This document shows, piece by piece, positions 49,899 through 59,346 of a DNA stretch of 64,000 bases. Position 1 is the first letter of the stretch. Every line of letters begins with the position of its first letter. Under the pieces are notes generated by a model that was not told where the DNA came from, did not search any database, and worked only from the letters and a program-made list of their open reading frames with translations. The position numbers and the translations under genes are program-made. The DNA comes from an uncultured Lachnospiraceae bacterium (GTDB lineage: Bacteria; Bacillota; Clostridia; Lachnospirales; Lachnospiraceae): positions 62,001 to 126,000 of the forward strand of contig CALWHG010000001.1 of the NCBI GenBank assembly GCA_944380315.1. Direction: 5' to 3'.

Positions 49899-52241
49899 TT
49901 GAAAAAGACATTCATACTTATCATACATACATTATCAGTCCTGCTGTTCGCGGCAGGACTTAGTGTCATATACATGATATCTCCCGAGGGCTTCGGCGTG
50001 TCCTGGATAGGGGAGGAGAATTTTGCTCAGTCTCCCCAGTTCGCCCAGATGGTGGATGATGACATAGGCCTCATAAAGGAATATGCCATACTCCGGGATA
50101 CCTTCGAGGAAAATGGAGAGATCTCCTACGACAAGGTCATAGTCACTGCGGAGACTCAGAACGGCCTGACCTCCTATTCGCTTCGGGAACTCAGCTCCAT
50201 AGCGGCTGATCATGGCTGCAGCATGGACCCTGATACCCACAGGATCACCATATCGGCAGCAGGTGCCGATCAGGATGCGGTGGACTATCAGCTGAAGATA
50301 GGCTTCAAGGACTACGATCCGGATTACTATGCGAATAGGCCCCAGGGACCCGGCCAGGGTATCATGACCCTCAAGGATCTGAGCATAGAGGCCATGCAGA
50401 CCTTTGCCAGATATTATGAGCTTAAGTCCGTATACAGCGTAGAGGGCAGCAATTTCTACTATTATATGCATTATCTCAATGCTGACGGGGCTTATGCGGA
50501 TATATACAATACTGACAGGGCCTCCGAGGACATAGCCGGCATGGATAAGTATGTGCGGGTGGAGGGCAGCGGACAGAGCGGCATGTCCACCAACATAGAC
50601 CCCATACCGGAAAATGCCTTCGACCTGAGTGATCATTATTCGGATCCCTTTGAGCCCAGCGACGAATACGAGCTGGTGGTGGGAGTGGATACCTCCTTCC
50701 CCTATACCGACCGCTACAGTGAGGCCTATGACTCCTACAACAAGGAGATAGACTATGTCTATGTAGGCATAGCCATGGTGCTCATAGGCGGAGTCGTGGC
50801 GCTCATAAGTCTCATACTGCTTTTCAGGGCCATGCCGGCAGGCGGAGAAGCTCTGCTGAGACCTGTGGACAGCATAGCTCTGGAGCTCTGGCTCTGCCTG
50901 GTGGCTCTCCTGGGCTTTGTGCTCACGAGGGTCCTTGGCTCGGCAGGAGGCGCGGTCATAGCCATACTTGCGCCGTCCTCGGGCTACAGATTTTTCCGCG
51001 CTCTACTCAATGCGCTGATCATATATGCCCTGTCCATATACGTGCTCAGGGCGCTCGTAAGGCGCTACAATGGAGGCGTGTTCTGGAAAAATACCCTGCT
51101 CCGCTCCTTCTGCGATGCAGTCGGGGATTTCTTTGAGAGCGGGAGCCTGGGAGCCTCGCTGCTGGCCAGGTTCCTTCTGCTGGTGCTTTTCAATGCGGGC
51201 ATAGGAGCGGCGGTCATGTATTGCCTGGAGCTCCGCTTTGAGAGCGGCATATATACGGTCATATTCTGCGGGCTGCTGGCTCTGCTCATAGCGGTGGACA
51301 CGGTGATGTTCATAAGGCTGTTCAGACAGGGCAGGCAGAGGGAGGAGCTGGGCACGGCTCTCAAGACCATATCCCAGGGAGAGACGGAGTATGAGGTACC
51401 CGAGGAGGACTTCAGCGGCAGGGAGCTGACCATGGCCAGGGATATAAACAACATATCCCAGGGCCTTCGCAAGGCTCTCAATGAGCAGGTCAGGGCCGAG
51501 AGGCTCCGTGCGGACCTGATCACAAATGTGTCCCATGACATCAGGACACCCCTTACCTCCATCATCAACTATGTGGATCTGATAAAGAGGGAAAATATAC
51601 AGAACGAGAAGGTCAGAGCCTATGTGGATGTGCTGGATCAGAAGTCCGAGAGGCTCCGTAACCTGACGGAGGACCTTCTGGAGGCCTCCAAGGCAAGCTC
51701 AGGCAATGTGCGCCTTGAGATGACCAAGATAGATCTGGTGGAGCTGGCCATGCAGGCAGGAGCTGAGTTTGACGACAAGTTTGCGGCCAGGAGCCTGGAG
51801 CTCTGTCTTACGACGCCGGAGACACCGGTATACATACTCGCGGACGGCAGGCATCTGTGGAGGGTCCTTGAGAACCTCTATAACAATGCTGCCAAGTATG
51901 CCATGGAGCATACCCGCATATATGCGGATGTGACTGCAGGTGCGGAGGAAAACATTTTCACTATCAAAAATGTCTCTGCAGACAAGCTCAACATAAGCCC
52001 TGACGAGCTGACGGAGCGTTTTGTAAGGGGCGATGAATCCAGGCACACGGAGGGCTCGGGACTGGGCCTTTCCATAGCCAAGAGCCTGACAGGGCTCATG
52101 GGCGGAAGGCTTGAGATAGTCATAGACGGAGATCTGTACAAGGCAAATGTCTGCTTCCCGGCATACGACCCTTCCATGGAAAAGGCCATGGAGGATGTGA
52201 CCGAGGGCAGCCTGATAGAGATCATATCGGAGGATAAATGA
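49899..52241 (+). CDS. Sensor histidine kinase
   Basis: Cognate kinase of the upstream regulator, 780 residues. N-terminal helix (residues 5-25), a ~260-residue extracellular region, then several helices (about 285-310, 330-360, 365-390, 425-450, 460-480), and cytoplasmic DHp and catalytic domains. H-box VSHDIRTPLTSIINY (His near 544), N-box LENLYNNAAKYA near 655, G-box GSGLGLSIAKSL near 718. TTG 49899 follows GACGAGGTG. The kinase core is VanS-like, but the sensor half with five or more extra helices is unusual. The end overlaps trmB by four bases. Confidence 0.93.
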   Translation: MKKTFILIIHTLSVLLFAAGLSVIYMISPEGFGVSWIGEENFAQSPQFAQMVDDDIGLIKEYAILRDTFEENGEISYDKVIVTAETQNGLTSYSLRELSSIAADHGCSMDPDTHRITISAAGADQDAVDYQLKIGFKDYDPDYYANRPQGPGQGIMTLKDLSIEAMQTFARYYELKSVYSVEGSNFYYYMHYLNADGAYADIYNTDRASEDIAGMDKYVRVEGSGQSGMSTNIDPIPENAFDLSDHYSDPFEPSDEYELVVGVDTSFPYTDRYSEAYDSYNKEIDYVYVGIAMVLIGGVVALISLILLFRAMPAGGEALLRPVDSIALELWLCLVALLGFVLTRVLGSAGGAVIAILAPSSGYRFFRALLNALIIYALSIYVLRALVRRYNGGVFWKNTLLRSFCDAVGDFFESGSLGASLLARFLLLVLFNAGIGAAVMYCLELRFESGIYTVIFCGLLALLIAVDTVMFIRLFRQGRQREELGTALKTISQGETEYEVPEEDFSGRELTMARDINNISQGLRKALNEQVRAERLRADLITNVSHDIRTPLTSIINYVDLIKRENIQNEKVRAYVDVLDQKSERLRNLTEDLLEASKASSGNVRLEMTKIDLVELAMQAGAEFDDKFAARSLELCLTTPETPVYILADGRHLWRVLENLYNNAAKYAMEHTRIYADVTAGAEENIFTIKNVSADKLNISPDELTERFVRGDESRHTEGSGLGLSIAKSLTGLMGGRLEIVIDGDLYKANVCFPAYDPSMEKAMEDVTEGSLIEIISEDK

Positions 52242-52903
52242 GGATAAGACACGTAAAGGGCTCTGAGGATTATGTGGCCCAGAGCCCCCTGGTCATACAG
52301 AGGCCCGAGGAGCATAAGGGCAGGTTTGCAGAGGAGGTCTTTGGGAATGCTGCCCCCATAAGGCTTGAGGTAGGCATGGGCATGGGCACCTTCATAAGGG
52401 AGCTCAGCTGCAGGGAGCCGGATGTGGATTTCATAGGCTTTGAGATAAATACCACCGTGCTTTACAAGGCCCTCAGGAGATATGAGGCCCAGCTGTCAGA
52501 GGAAGTGGATCCGGGAAATCTTAGATTCATACGGAGCGATGCCCGCTTCCTTCCGGATTATTTTGCTGAAGGAGAGATAGACAGGATTTATCTCAACTTT
52601 TCAGATCCCTGGCCCAAGGATAAAAATGCCAACAAGAGGCTGACCTCCCCCATATTCCTGGAGCATTATAAGCATATACTCAGGAAGGGCGGCAGGATCG
52701 AGTTCAAGACTGACAACCGGGGGCTTTTTGAGTATTCCCTGGAGACCATACCCGCATCAGGCTTTGAGATCACTGATCTGAGCTTCGACCTTCATAAGGA
52801 TGAGAAGCTTATGAAGGACAATATCATGACGGAATATGAGGCAAAGTTCTCCGCAAAGGGTAACCCCATATTTATGCTGCGTGCCAGCATGGGCACGGCC
52901 TGA
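52238..52903 (+). CDS. trmB: tRNA (guanine-N7-)-methyltransferase
   Basis: Methylates G46 in the variable loop of tRNAs using S-adenosylmethionine. 221 residues, full length. Motifs: RLEVGMGMGTFIRELSCR (SAM site), DFIGFEI, FIRSDARFLPDYF, IYLNFSDPWPKDKNANKRLT (TrmB signature with catalytic Asp) and FKTDNRGLFEYS. The ATG overlaps the kinase stop as ATGA, so translation is coupled to the two-component system. A tRNA-Lys gene lies 150 bases downstream. Nothing unusual in the coding sequence. Confidence 0.95.
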   Translation: MRIRHVKGSEDYVAQSPLVIQRPEEHKGRFAEEVFGNAAPIRLEVGMGMGTFIRELSCREPDVDFIGFEINTTVLYKALRRYEAQLSEEVDPGNLRFIRSDARFLPDYFAEGEIDRIYLNFSDPWPKDKNANKRLTSPIFLEHYKHILRKGGRIEFKTDNRGLFEYSLETIPASGFEITDLSFDLHKDEKLMKDNIMTEYEAKFSAKGNPIFMLRASMGTA

Positions 52904-52974
52904 TACCGGGCAGACCTGCAGGACCTTTGTCGTGTGCCTGCAGTGTCTGCTTCACGGGTCTTTCAAAAAAGTGG

Positions 52975-53003
52975 TTGACAAAGGCCCGGGCTTGGGGTAT
53001 TAT
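52975..53003 (+). promoter_or_regulatory. Promoter for tRNA-Lys
   Basis: TTGACA (52975-52980), 17-base spacer, TATTAT (52998-53003), about 50 bases before the tRNA gene. Strong sigma-A match. Confidence 0.75.
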
Positions 53004-53053
53004 ATGCTTCGTCACTGAAACAGCCTTGTTTCATGACGCCAATTTTATAAGAC

Positions 53054-53126
53054 GCACCTTTAGCTCAGTTGGTAGAGCAGTAGACTCTTAATCTATTTGT
53101 CCAGGGTTCGAGTCCCTGAAGGTGCA
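53054..53126 (+). tRNA. tRNA-Lys (CTT anticodon)
   Basis: Cloverleaf reads clearly: acceptor GCACCTT pairs AAGGTGC, D-arm AGCTCAGTTGGTAGAGC, anticodon loop ACTCTTAAT with CTT, T-arm GGGTTCGAGTCCC. Discriminator A; 3' CCA is not encoded. 73 nt. Confidence 0.97.
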
Positions 53127-53219
53127 CGCCGGAAGTTCTGATTTTGCAGCGTTGATCTGCGGGGTTGGGGCTTCTATTTTTATGCTCTTAAATATAATGA
53201 AAACGTAATGTAGAATTTC

Positions 53220-53248
53220 TTGCAAATATCTGAGCCTGATAGTAAAAT
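53220..53248 (+). promoter_or_regulatory. Promoter for the DUF4145/SH3-like gene
   Basis: TTGCAA (53220-53225), 17-base spacer, TAAAAT (53243-53248), about 50 bases before ATG 53302. Confidence 0.55.
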
Positions 53249-53301
53249 ATCCTTATAAAACTGGGGGAGAAGAAGGACGGCCCACGTCCGGGGAGGTAGA
53301 T

Positions 53302-54387
53302 ATGGCCGACGACATCAGAGGTACGGATATCAGACAGGCATCAGAGCAGGGTCTGATGGATATGGCGAGCCTTATCAGCCGCGGAGACTATAACCTGGCA
53401 CTGGTCAAGGGCAGGCAGGTAGCGGAGCAGCTGGTGAGAGGCTATGCCAAGGAAAACAGGCTTATCTATACGGATCTGGCCGATACCATAGAAAATCTTT
53501 ACGGGGAAAATACCATAGGGAGAGGCTCCAGGGATGCGTTCCACACCATCAGGCAGCTGGGCAACAAGGCTGTCCATGAAAATGACAACGATCCCAAGGA
53601 TGCAGAGGATTCCTATTATCTGCTGAAAAATGAGATAGAGGTATATCTCAATACGGAGGCAGGCACAAAGAACCGTGCCCCGGTAAATGTGTCCCGCGCA
53701 GGGCAGGCCGGAGGGCAGAAGAGCGCCTACAACGATGAGGCGGCAGACATAAAGTTCACAAAGCCTGCCATGGCTGCCATGGGAGATCCCTCAGGCAAGC
53801 TCCGCACCGAGGTGGAGCCGGGCTCCGGCTCAAGGAAGACCTCATCCCAGGAGCAGAAGCAGAGGAAGGGCTCCTCAGACAGGAGCACCCAGGGCAGGAA
53901 GGCCCAGGACAAGCGCAGCAAGGTGCCCACCAGGGAGGACAGGCTCAAGGCCCAGAAGCAGAACCGCAGGGGCGGTCAGCACAGAGGCATAAGGAACGGA
54001 GGCATTGACATATACAGCGTGCTCCGTATACTCATCCCTGTCATCTGCATCGTGCTTATCATAGTGCTGCTCAGAAGCTGCATAGCAGGCTCGGGAGCAG
54101 AGGAGACGACCACTACGCCCGTAGTTGAGACCAGTACGGCGCCTGTTGAGACAGAGCCTCCTACCACGGAAGCTCCCACCACCGCAGCGCCTCTCAGGTA
54201 TGTGGTCACCGGCAACAACGTCAACGTCAGATATGCCGACAATCAGAACCGCATCTATGAGCAGCTGTCCAGCGGCACGGAGATAGGTGAGGTACAGGAG
54301 ATAGAGGGCTCTGACTACGTAAGGTTTGAGCGTGACGGCATACAGCTCGTTATCCACAAGGATTATATAGCTCCCATAGAGAACTGA
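53302..54387 (+). CDS. Membrane protein with DUF4145-like N-terminus and SH3-like C-terminus
   Basis: A 361-residue single-pass protein. Residues ~12-115 are a helical domain of DUF4145 type (SLISRGDYNLALVKGRQVAE, AFHTIRQLGNKAVHENDNDP, DAEDSYYLLKNEIEVYL). A basic, low-complexity linker (150-240) is followed by a transmembrane helix (VLRILIPVICIVLIIVLL near 243-262), a Thr/Pro-rich spacer and a bacterial SH3-like domain (YVVTGNNVNVRYADNQNRIY...). The SH3 part likely faces the cell wall and the N-terminus the cytoplasm. Role unknown; probably envelope-associated. Confidence 0.85.
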   Translation: MADDIRGTDIRQASEQGLMDMASLISRGDYNLALVKGRQVAEQLVRGYAKENRLIYTDLADTIENLYGENTIGRGSRDAFHTIRQLGNKAVHENDNDPKDAEDSYYLLKNEIEVYLNTEAGTKNRAPVNVSRAGQAGGQKSAYNDEAADIKFTKPAMAAMGDPSGKLRTEVEPGSGSRKTSSQEQKQRKGSSDRSTQGRKAQDKRSKVPTREDRLKAQKQNRRGGQHRGIRNGGIDIYSVLRILIPVICIVLIIVLLRSCIAGSGAEETTTTPVVETSTAPVETEPPTTEAPTTAAPLRYVVTGNNVNVRYADNQNRIYEQLSSGTEIGEVQEIEGSDYVRFERDGIQLVIHKDYIAPIEN

Positions 54388-54430
54388 TCAGGGGAGCTCT
54401 GATACAGCCGGGAGGCGGCTTAGACAGAGT

Positions 54431-55267
54431 ATGTTTGAAAGATACTGCAATATATGCATCACCGGAGCGGTCGAGGATATCGACCGCTTCTGTGAACTTT
54501 GCCTTGGCAGGTATGAGCTGCGGCTTGAGGATGCCATGCTCGCCAGAGGTGAAGGCTCGCCCATACCCGGGGACCGGGCACTGCTCCCCTTTCAGGAGAC
54601 ATTTCCATATCAGAGAGAGCTCCTGTTCCTTACGGAGCTGCTTCATGAATATGAAAAGATAGTGGCAAGGGCTGCTGCCAGAGGGAGGCAGGACAGGCAA
54701 ACGGGAGATGAGGACGCTGAGTCCTCCGTGGATCCGGAGCTGGCCGCGGAGCTTTCCCGGGATACGGAGGAGCTCATACTGAAGCTCCTCTCCGACAAGA
54801 GGGACGCCAAGGACAGGCTCGGGCCCCTTCAGAAGGAGTTTACTGAGCTTGAGCAGTCATTTTCCGATGAGGACGATGCGGAGCAGAAGCTCGAAAAGGG
54901 CCGCAGGCTCAATGAGCTGCATACGGATATGCTGAGGCTGAGGCAGCATATCTATGATATAGACATCAGCATAGCGGATATCCTGCGGGATCGAGGAGCT
55001 GAGCTTCTGGAGGCTCATGGATGTCTGTCAAGGCTCCGGGACGTATGCAGGGTAAAGGAGCATGGAGCCTGGTTTTACGGGGCCGAGAAAAAGAAGCGAT
55101 TCCTCATATGCCTTGAGCTCAGGAAGCGGGAGCTGTCGGCATTTGCCAGGGACATGGCAGCCCTCAAGGAGTCCCAGCTGTATATAAGGAGAGACGGCGG
55201 CTGGGTAAAACCCAGGCTTTTTAAAAGATATAACCTGAAGTTATCGTTGAGAAAACCCCAGGTGTGA
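54431..55267 (+). CDS. Hypothetical coiled-coil protein
   Basis: A 278-residue soluble protein that I cannot assign. The start contains MFERYCNICITGAVEDIDRF CELC-type cysteines; the middle (about 95-210) is strongly charged and helical, with heptad-like Glu/Leu spacing (coiled coil); the C-terminus is basic. It follows the DUF4145/SH3-like gene by 43 bases and shares its GC-rich codon use, so they are probably co-transcribed. A promoter for the next operon starts 35 bases after its stop. Confidence 0.72.
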   Translation: MFERYCNICITGAVEDIDRFCELCLGRYELRLEDAMLARGEGSPIPGDRALLPFQETFPYQRELLFLTELLHEYEKIVARAAARGRQDRQTGDEDAESSVDPELAAELSRDTEELILKLLSDKRDAKDRLGPLQKEFTELEQSFSDEDDAEQKLEKGRRLNELHTDMLRLRQHIYDIDISIADILRDRGAELLEAHGCLSRLRDVCRVKEHGAWFYGAEKKKRFLICLELRKRELSAFARDMAALKESQLYIRRDGGWVKPRLFKRYNLKLSLRKPQV

Positions 55268-55301
55268 TCCGGGAACAGGAGAGCGAAATTTTATCATTTC
55301 C

Positions 55302-55330
55302 TTGAATATCCTCCGAGCCTGGGGTATAAT
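55302..55330 (+). promoter_or_regulatory. Promoter for the M20 amidohydrolase operon
   Basis: TTGAAT (55302-55307), 17-base spacer, TATAAT (55325-55330). An ~80-nt leader precedes AGAAGGAGGGC and ATG 55419. Confidence 0.75.
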
Positions 55331-55418
55331 TATGCGCAAAACGCTTTAGCACTGCAATGTGCACGAAGCTTTCGCGAGATAAAGTGGCAAAGCACAAACT
55401 CAGAAGGAGGGCAGGGCC

Positions 55419-56615
55419 ATGGGAAGCATAAAGGATTCCGTAGATTCCATCATCCAGGAGATAGTGGAGATAAGGAGAGACATCCACAGGCATCCTGAGA
55501 TAGGACGCAGGGAGGTAAGGACCGCAGGTATCATCAGGGACAAGCTTAAGGAGTATGGAGTAGATGAGATCCAGACTCCCGTGCCCACAGGTACCGTGGC
55601 CATCATAAGGGGCGGCAAGGGCCCCGGCAAGTGCGTGGCCCTTCGTACTGACATAGATGCGCTTCCCGTACAGGAGGAAACGGGCCTTCCTTTCGCAAGT
55701 GAGGTGCCCAACATGATGCATGCCTGCGGACATGACATGCACTGCGCCATGATGCTCGGAGTGGCCAAGGTGCTCTGTGACCACAGGGACAGCTTTGCAG
55801 GCACGGTCAAGCTCATTTTCCAGCCCAGCGAGGATACGCTTCCCGGAGGAGCCAAGGAGCTGGTGGAGTGCGGCGTACTGGATTCTCCTAAGGTGGATGC
55901 CATATTTGGCATGCATGTCATGCCTGATCCGGACAGGATAGGACAGGTGGCCATAAAGGCAGGCCCTCTGACCACATCAGTGGATCTCTATGATGTGACC
56001 ATCACAGGACATGGAGGACATGGAAGCTACCCTCATACCACCCAGGATCCCATACTTGCAGCGGCCCAGATGATAGTGGACATGCAGCAGGTGGTAGCCA
56101 GGAAGATAGACCCCCTGGATACGGGCATACTGTCCATAGGAAGCATCCACAGCGGAGACGCTCCCAATGTCATACCTGCTCAGTGTAAGTTTGGAGGAGT
56201 GTCCAGGGCTTACAGCGAGTCAGCCAGGAAGAAGATATGTGAGCAGATGTTCAAGATCGGAGATGGCATAAAGCTCATATCCGACTGTGATGTGGATATA
56301 TATCATTATGAAGGATATCCTTCAGTCATAAACGATGCCAGCATGGTCAAGTGCGTGGAGGATGCGGCAAGGAAGGAGCTTGGCCCTGACGGAGTGGTGG
56401 AGCTTGACGTGCCCTTCTCCTTCAGTGAGGACTTCAGCTATTACAGCGCCATGACCGGCATACCCGCAGCCTTTTTCATGGTATATGCGGGACAGGGCAC
56501 TGAGGAGGCCTATCCTCTCCACAGCCCCAAGATCATATTCAATGAGGATGTCATGCCAAACGGCATAAGAGCCATGGCGGCGACGGCCATCAATTTCCTT
56601 AACGGAGACTATTGA
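55419..56615 (+). CDS. M20-family amidohydrolase (peptidase)
   Basis: A 398-residue zinc amidohydrolase of the M20D/AbgA-IAA hydrolase type that removes an N-acyl or aminoacyl group from amino acid conjugates. Zinc and catalytic motifs: LRTDIDALPVQEETG, MHACGHDMHCAM, FQPSEDTLPGGAKELVE, GHGGHGSYPHTTQDPI and EDFSYYSAMTG. Length and motif order are normal. Next in the operon are a membrane transporter and a second M20 enzyme, so the system likely imports and hydrolyses an acylated amino acid or folate-breakdown-type substrate. Substrate not determinable. Confidence 0.92.
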   Translation: MGSIKDSVDSIIQEIVEIRRDIHRHPEIGRREVRTAGIIRDKLKEYGVDEIQTPVPTGTVAIIRGGKGPGKCVALRTDIDALPVQEETGLPFASEVPNMMHACGHDMHCAMMLGVAKVLCDHRDSFAGTVKLIFQPSEDTLPGGAKELVECGVLDSPKVDAIFGMHVMPDPDRIGQVAIKAGPLTTSVDLYDVTITGHGGHGSYPHTTQDPILAAAQMIVDMQQVVARKIDPLDTGILSIGSIHSGDAPNVIPAQCKFGGVSRAYSESARKKICEQMFKIGDGIKLISDCDVDIYHYEGYPSVINDASMVKCVEDAARKELGPDGVVELDVPFSFSEDFSYYSAMTGIPAAFFMVYAGQGTEEAYPLHSPKIIFNEDVMPNGIRAMAATAINFLNGDY

Positions 56616-56743
56616 TGGCGGGACGGCCCTTATACAGGCCGCCGATACACCGATTCAGACACAAATGCAGCAAAGGGGGACCGCAGGTCTTGAAAAAGCT
56701 TTTGTGTTTTGGATAAATCAAATTCAGCAAAGGAGAATGGAAA

Positions 56744-58003
56744 ATGTACAACTTCGCACTTGCATTTGTGATCTGCGCCGTACTGTATCTTATAGGCGAT
56801 GTGGTCTCAAATCTTACGAAGGCATGGGTGCCCTCTGTATTCGTGACGGCTGTCATAATCCTCATCGGATACTGGACCATCATACCCAAGACCCTCGTAA
56901 CGGACTCCGTGCTCATACCCTTCGGAAGCACCATCGGCATATATCTGCTGATATCCCACATGGGTACGGTCATCAGCATCCAGCAGCTCCTGGAGCAGTG
57001 GAAGACCATAGTCATCTGCCTTGCAGGCCTTGCAGGCATGTGTGCCCTGTCCTTCCTGATCTGCCCCATGTTCATGAGCATGGATCTCGTCATGTCAGGT
57101 CTGCCCCCGCTTACTGGAGGTATAGTTGCCGCTACCACCATGCAGTCTGCTGCACAGGCAGCAAGTGAGGCTGCAGCTGCAGCAGGAAATGCTGAGGTGG
57201 CTGCCCAGATGGCAGAGGCAGCAGTATTTGCTATAGTCATGTACTGCGTACAGGGCTTCGCCGGCTACCCTCTGACAGCCGTATGTCTGCAGCTTGAGGG
57301 AAAGGCATATCTTAAGAAGTTCCGTGCAGGAGAGATCAAGGTGGAGAAGGCCGATAAGGATGTGGATGCTGACAGCGGAAACTTCAAGGCAGCCACTGCC
57401 GCCAAGAAAAAGCTGATCCCTCCCGTGCCTGATAAGTGGAATTCAGCCATCATGATCCTTGGAAAGCTGGGTGTCTGCGCATGGCTGGCTACCCAGTTCG
57501 GAACCATACAGTTCCCCTGGGGCACCATCAGCGGCGCCGTTTGGGCCCTGGTATTTGGTGTCATCCTTACAGCCATCGGCTTCCTGGATGAAAATGCCCT
57601 CAATAAGGCCAATTCCTATGGCATCATCATGTTTGCCCTTATGATGTACGTATTTGACGGCCTCAAGGACTGCACGCCTCAGATGCTGGCACAGATCATA
57701 GGACCCATGATCGGCCTTATCGTAGTAGGTGTGGCAGGCATGGGCATACTTGTATTCGTGCTTTCAAAGATACTCAAGACCTCGTTCCTGCTGAGCTTTG
57801 CAACTGCTCTGACGGCGCTTTACGGCTTCCCGCCCAACGCCATCATCACTGAGAACACCTGCAAGGCCCTGGCAGCAAATGATGAGGAGCAGGAGGCCCT
57901 TATGGGACACATGTTCGCTCCCATGATCGTAGGAGGCTTCACCACAGTTACCATCACCTCAGTCATCATTGCAGGTCTGTTTGCCGGATATTTCGCATTC
58001 TGA
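56744..58003 (+). CDS. Polytopic membrane transporter (GltS-like)
   Basis: A 419-residue protein with about ten helices and a central cytoplasmic loop (KVEKADKDVDADSGNFKAAT near 200-225). Repeated glycine-rich segments LPPLTGGIVAATTMQSA and LTALYGFPPNAIITENTCKA at equivalent positions in the two halves suggest an inverted-repeat carrier, broadly like sodium/glutamate symporters. Placed between two M20 amidohydrolases, it probably imports their substrate. I do not recognise the exact family. AGGAG precedes ATG 56744. Confidence 0.8.
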   Translation: MYNFALAFVICAVLYLIGDVVSNLTKAWVPSVFVTAVIILIGYWTIIPKTLVTDSVLIPFGSTIGIYLLISHMGTVISIQQLLEQWKTIVICLAGLAGMCALSFLICPMFMSMDLVMSGLPPLTGGIVAATTMQSAAQAASEAAAAAGNAEVAAQMAEAAVFAIVMYCVQGFAGYPLTAVCLQLEGKAYLKKFRAGEIKVEKADKDVDADSGNFKAATAAKKKLIPPVPDKWNSAIMILGKLGVCAWLATQFGTIQFPWGTISGAVWALVFGVILTAIGFLDENALNKANSYGIIMFALMMYVFDGLKDCTPQMLAQIIGPMIGLIVVGVAGMGILVFVLSKILKTSFLLSFATALTALYGFPPNAIITENTCKALAANDEEQEALMGHMFAPMIVGGFTTVTITSVIIAGLFAGYFAF

Positions 58004-58047
58004 TCATAGCATAAAAGGAAGGATACCCCTTAAGGAGGACAGATACG

Positions 58048-59214
58048 ATGAATGTAAAAGAGACTGTAGCAAAGTATCAGGATTACCTGATCGAGATGCG
58101 CCGCTGGTTCCATCAGCATCCTGAGACGAGCCAGGAGGAGTACGAGACCTCAAAGAAGATAAAAGAGGAGCTCACAAAGATGGGCGTTGAATGGCGCCCC
58201 TGCGGCATGGAGACCGGTGTGCTTGCGACCATCAAGGGAGCCAAGCCCGGAAAGACAGTACTGCTCCGTGCTGACATAGATGCTCTTCCCGTAAAGGAAA
58301 ACACAGGCCTTGAGTTTGCTTCCCTCAATGAGGGCAAGAGCCATGCCTGCGGACATGACTGTCATATATCCACCCTGCTTACCGCAGCCAAGGTGCTCAA
58401 CGATCACAAGGATGAGCTCTGCGGTACCGTAAAGCTGGCCTTCCAGCCGGCAGAGGAGGTGGGCCTCGGAGCCAAGGCCATGATAGCCGAGGGAGCCCTG
58501 GACGGCGTTGACGGTGCTTTTGGCATCCATGTATGGTCTGATCTTCCTTCAGGAAAGGTATCTCTTTCCGCAGGCCCCCGTATGGCGGCAGCGGAGGAAT
58601 TCCAGGTATGGGTACATGGAAAGCAGGGCCATGGCTCTGCACCTCATCAGTGCATAGATGCTCCTTATATCACATCTGCCATGATAGTTGCCCTTCAGGA
58701 GGCAGTGAGCCGTGAGATGGATCCCTTCGATCCCGTGGTAGTGACCGTCGGCAAGATCGAGGCAGGAGAGCGCTGGAACGTGGTAGGCGGAGAGGGCTAC
58801 TTCGAGGGTACCATCCGTTACTACAGCAAGAAGGTGGACGAGATCATAGATCCCATAGTAGAGCGTATCTGCAAGGGCGTGGCTTCTGCATACAGGGCTA
58901 CTGTGGACTGCAAGTTCAACAAGATACTTGGACCCACCATCAACGATCCTGCCATGACAGAGGTATGTCAGGAGGCAACAAGGAAGGCCCTGGGCGATGA
59001 TGCCCTCGTGGATTTCGGAGCCGTTACCGGAGGAGAGGACTTCTCCTTCTACGCTGACAAGGTGCCTGCAGCATTTGCCTTCGTAGGAGTGGGCAATGAG
59101 GCCTGCGGAGCCGTATGGCCTCAGCACAGCGACAAGTTCCGTGTGGATGAGGATGCCATCATAAACAGCGTGGCACTCTATGTATCCGTGGCCATGGAGC
59201 ATAACGCTCAGTGA
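58048..59214 (+). CDS. M20-family amidohydrolase (peptidase)
   Basis: Second M20 enzyme of the operon, 388 residues, and clearly a paralogue of the one at 55419. Motifs: LLRADIDALPVKENTGLEFA, SHACGHDCHISTLL, FQPAEEVGLGAKAMI, GKQGHGSAPHQCIDAPYI, and GGEDFSFYADKVPAAF. The pair might act on different conjugates or form an AbgAB-like heteromer. ATG 58048 follows TAAGGAGGAC. A terminator lies about 50 bases after the stop. Confidence 0.92.
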   Translation: MNVKETVAKYQDYLIEMRRWFHQHPETSQEEYETSKKIKEELTKMGVEWRPCGMETGVLATIKGAKPGKTVLLRADIDALPVKENTGLEFASLNEGKSHACGHDCHISTLLTAAKVLNDHKDELCGTVKLAFQPAEEVGLGAKAMIAEGALDGVDGAFGIHVWSDLPSGKVSLSAGPRMAAAEEFQVWVHGKQGHGSAPHQCIDAPYITSAMIVALQEAVSREMDPFDPVVVTVGKIEAGERWNVVGGEGYFEGTIRYYSKKVDEIIDPIVERICKGVASAYRATVDCKFNKILGPTINDPAMTEVCQEATRKALGDDALVDFGAVTGGEDFSFYADKVPAAFAFVGVGNEACGAVWPQHSDKFRVDEDAIINSVALYVSVAMEHNAQ

Positions 59215-59264
59215 TAAGCATTTACATATGAACTGACTGCAGCAGAAGCTGCGGTCCGGGGAGA

Positions 59265-59300
59265 GAGCTCCCGTCGGGACTGGTGCCTGGCGGGAGCTTT
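59265..59300 (+). terminator. Terminator of the M20 operon
   Basis: GCTCCCG (59267-59273) pairs with CGGGAGC (59291-59297), then TTT. A good stem but a short T-tract. Confidence 0.65.
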
Positions 59301-59307
59301 AAATCAC

Positions 59308-59336
59308 TTGATTATTTCCCTGATTTTGTGTATCAT
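59308..59336 (+). promoter_or_regulatory. Promoter for tRNA-Gly
   Basis: TTGATT (59308-59313), 17-base spacer, TATCAT (59331-59336), 10 bases before the tRNA gene. Confidence 0.7.
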
Positions 59337-59346
59337 TGGATTCAGT

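Noticed and set aside
48972..50636. Two minus-strand open frames opposite the response regulator and kinase
   Set aside because: Arise from codon bias of the GC-rich sense genes; no ribosome sites.
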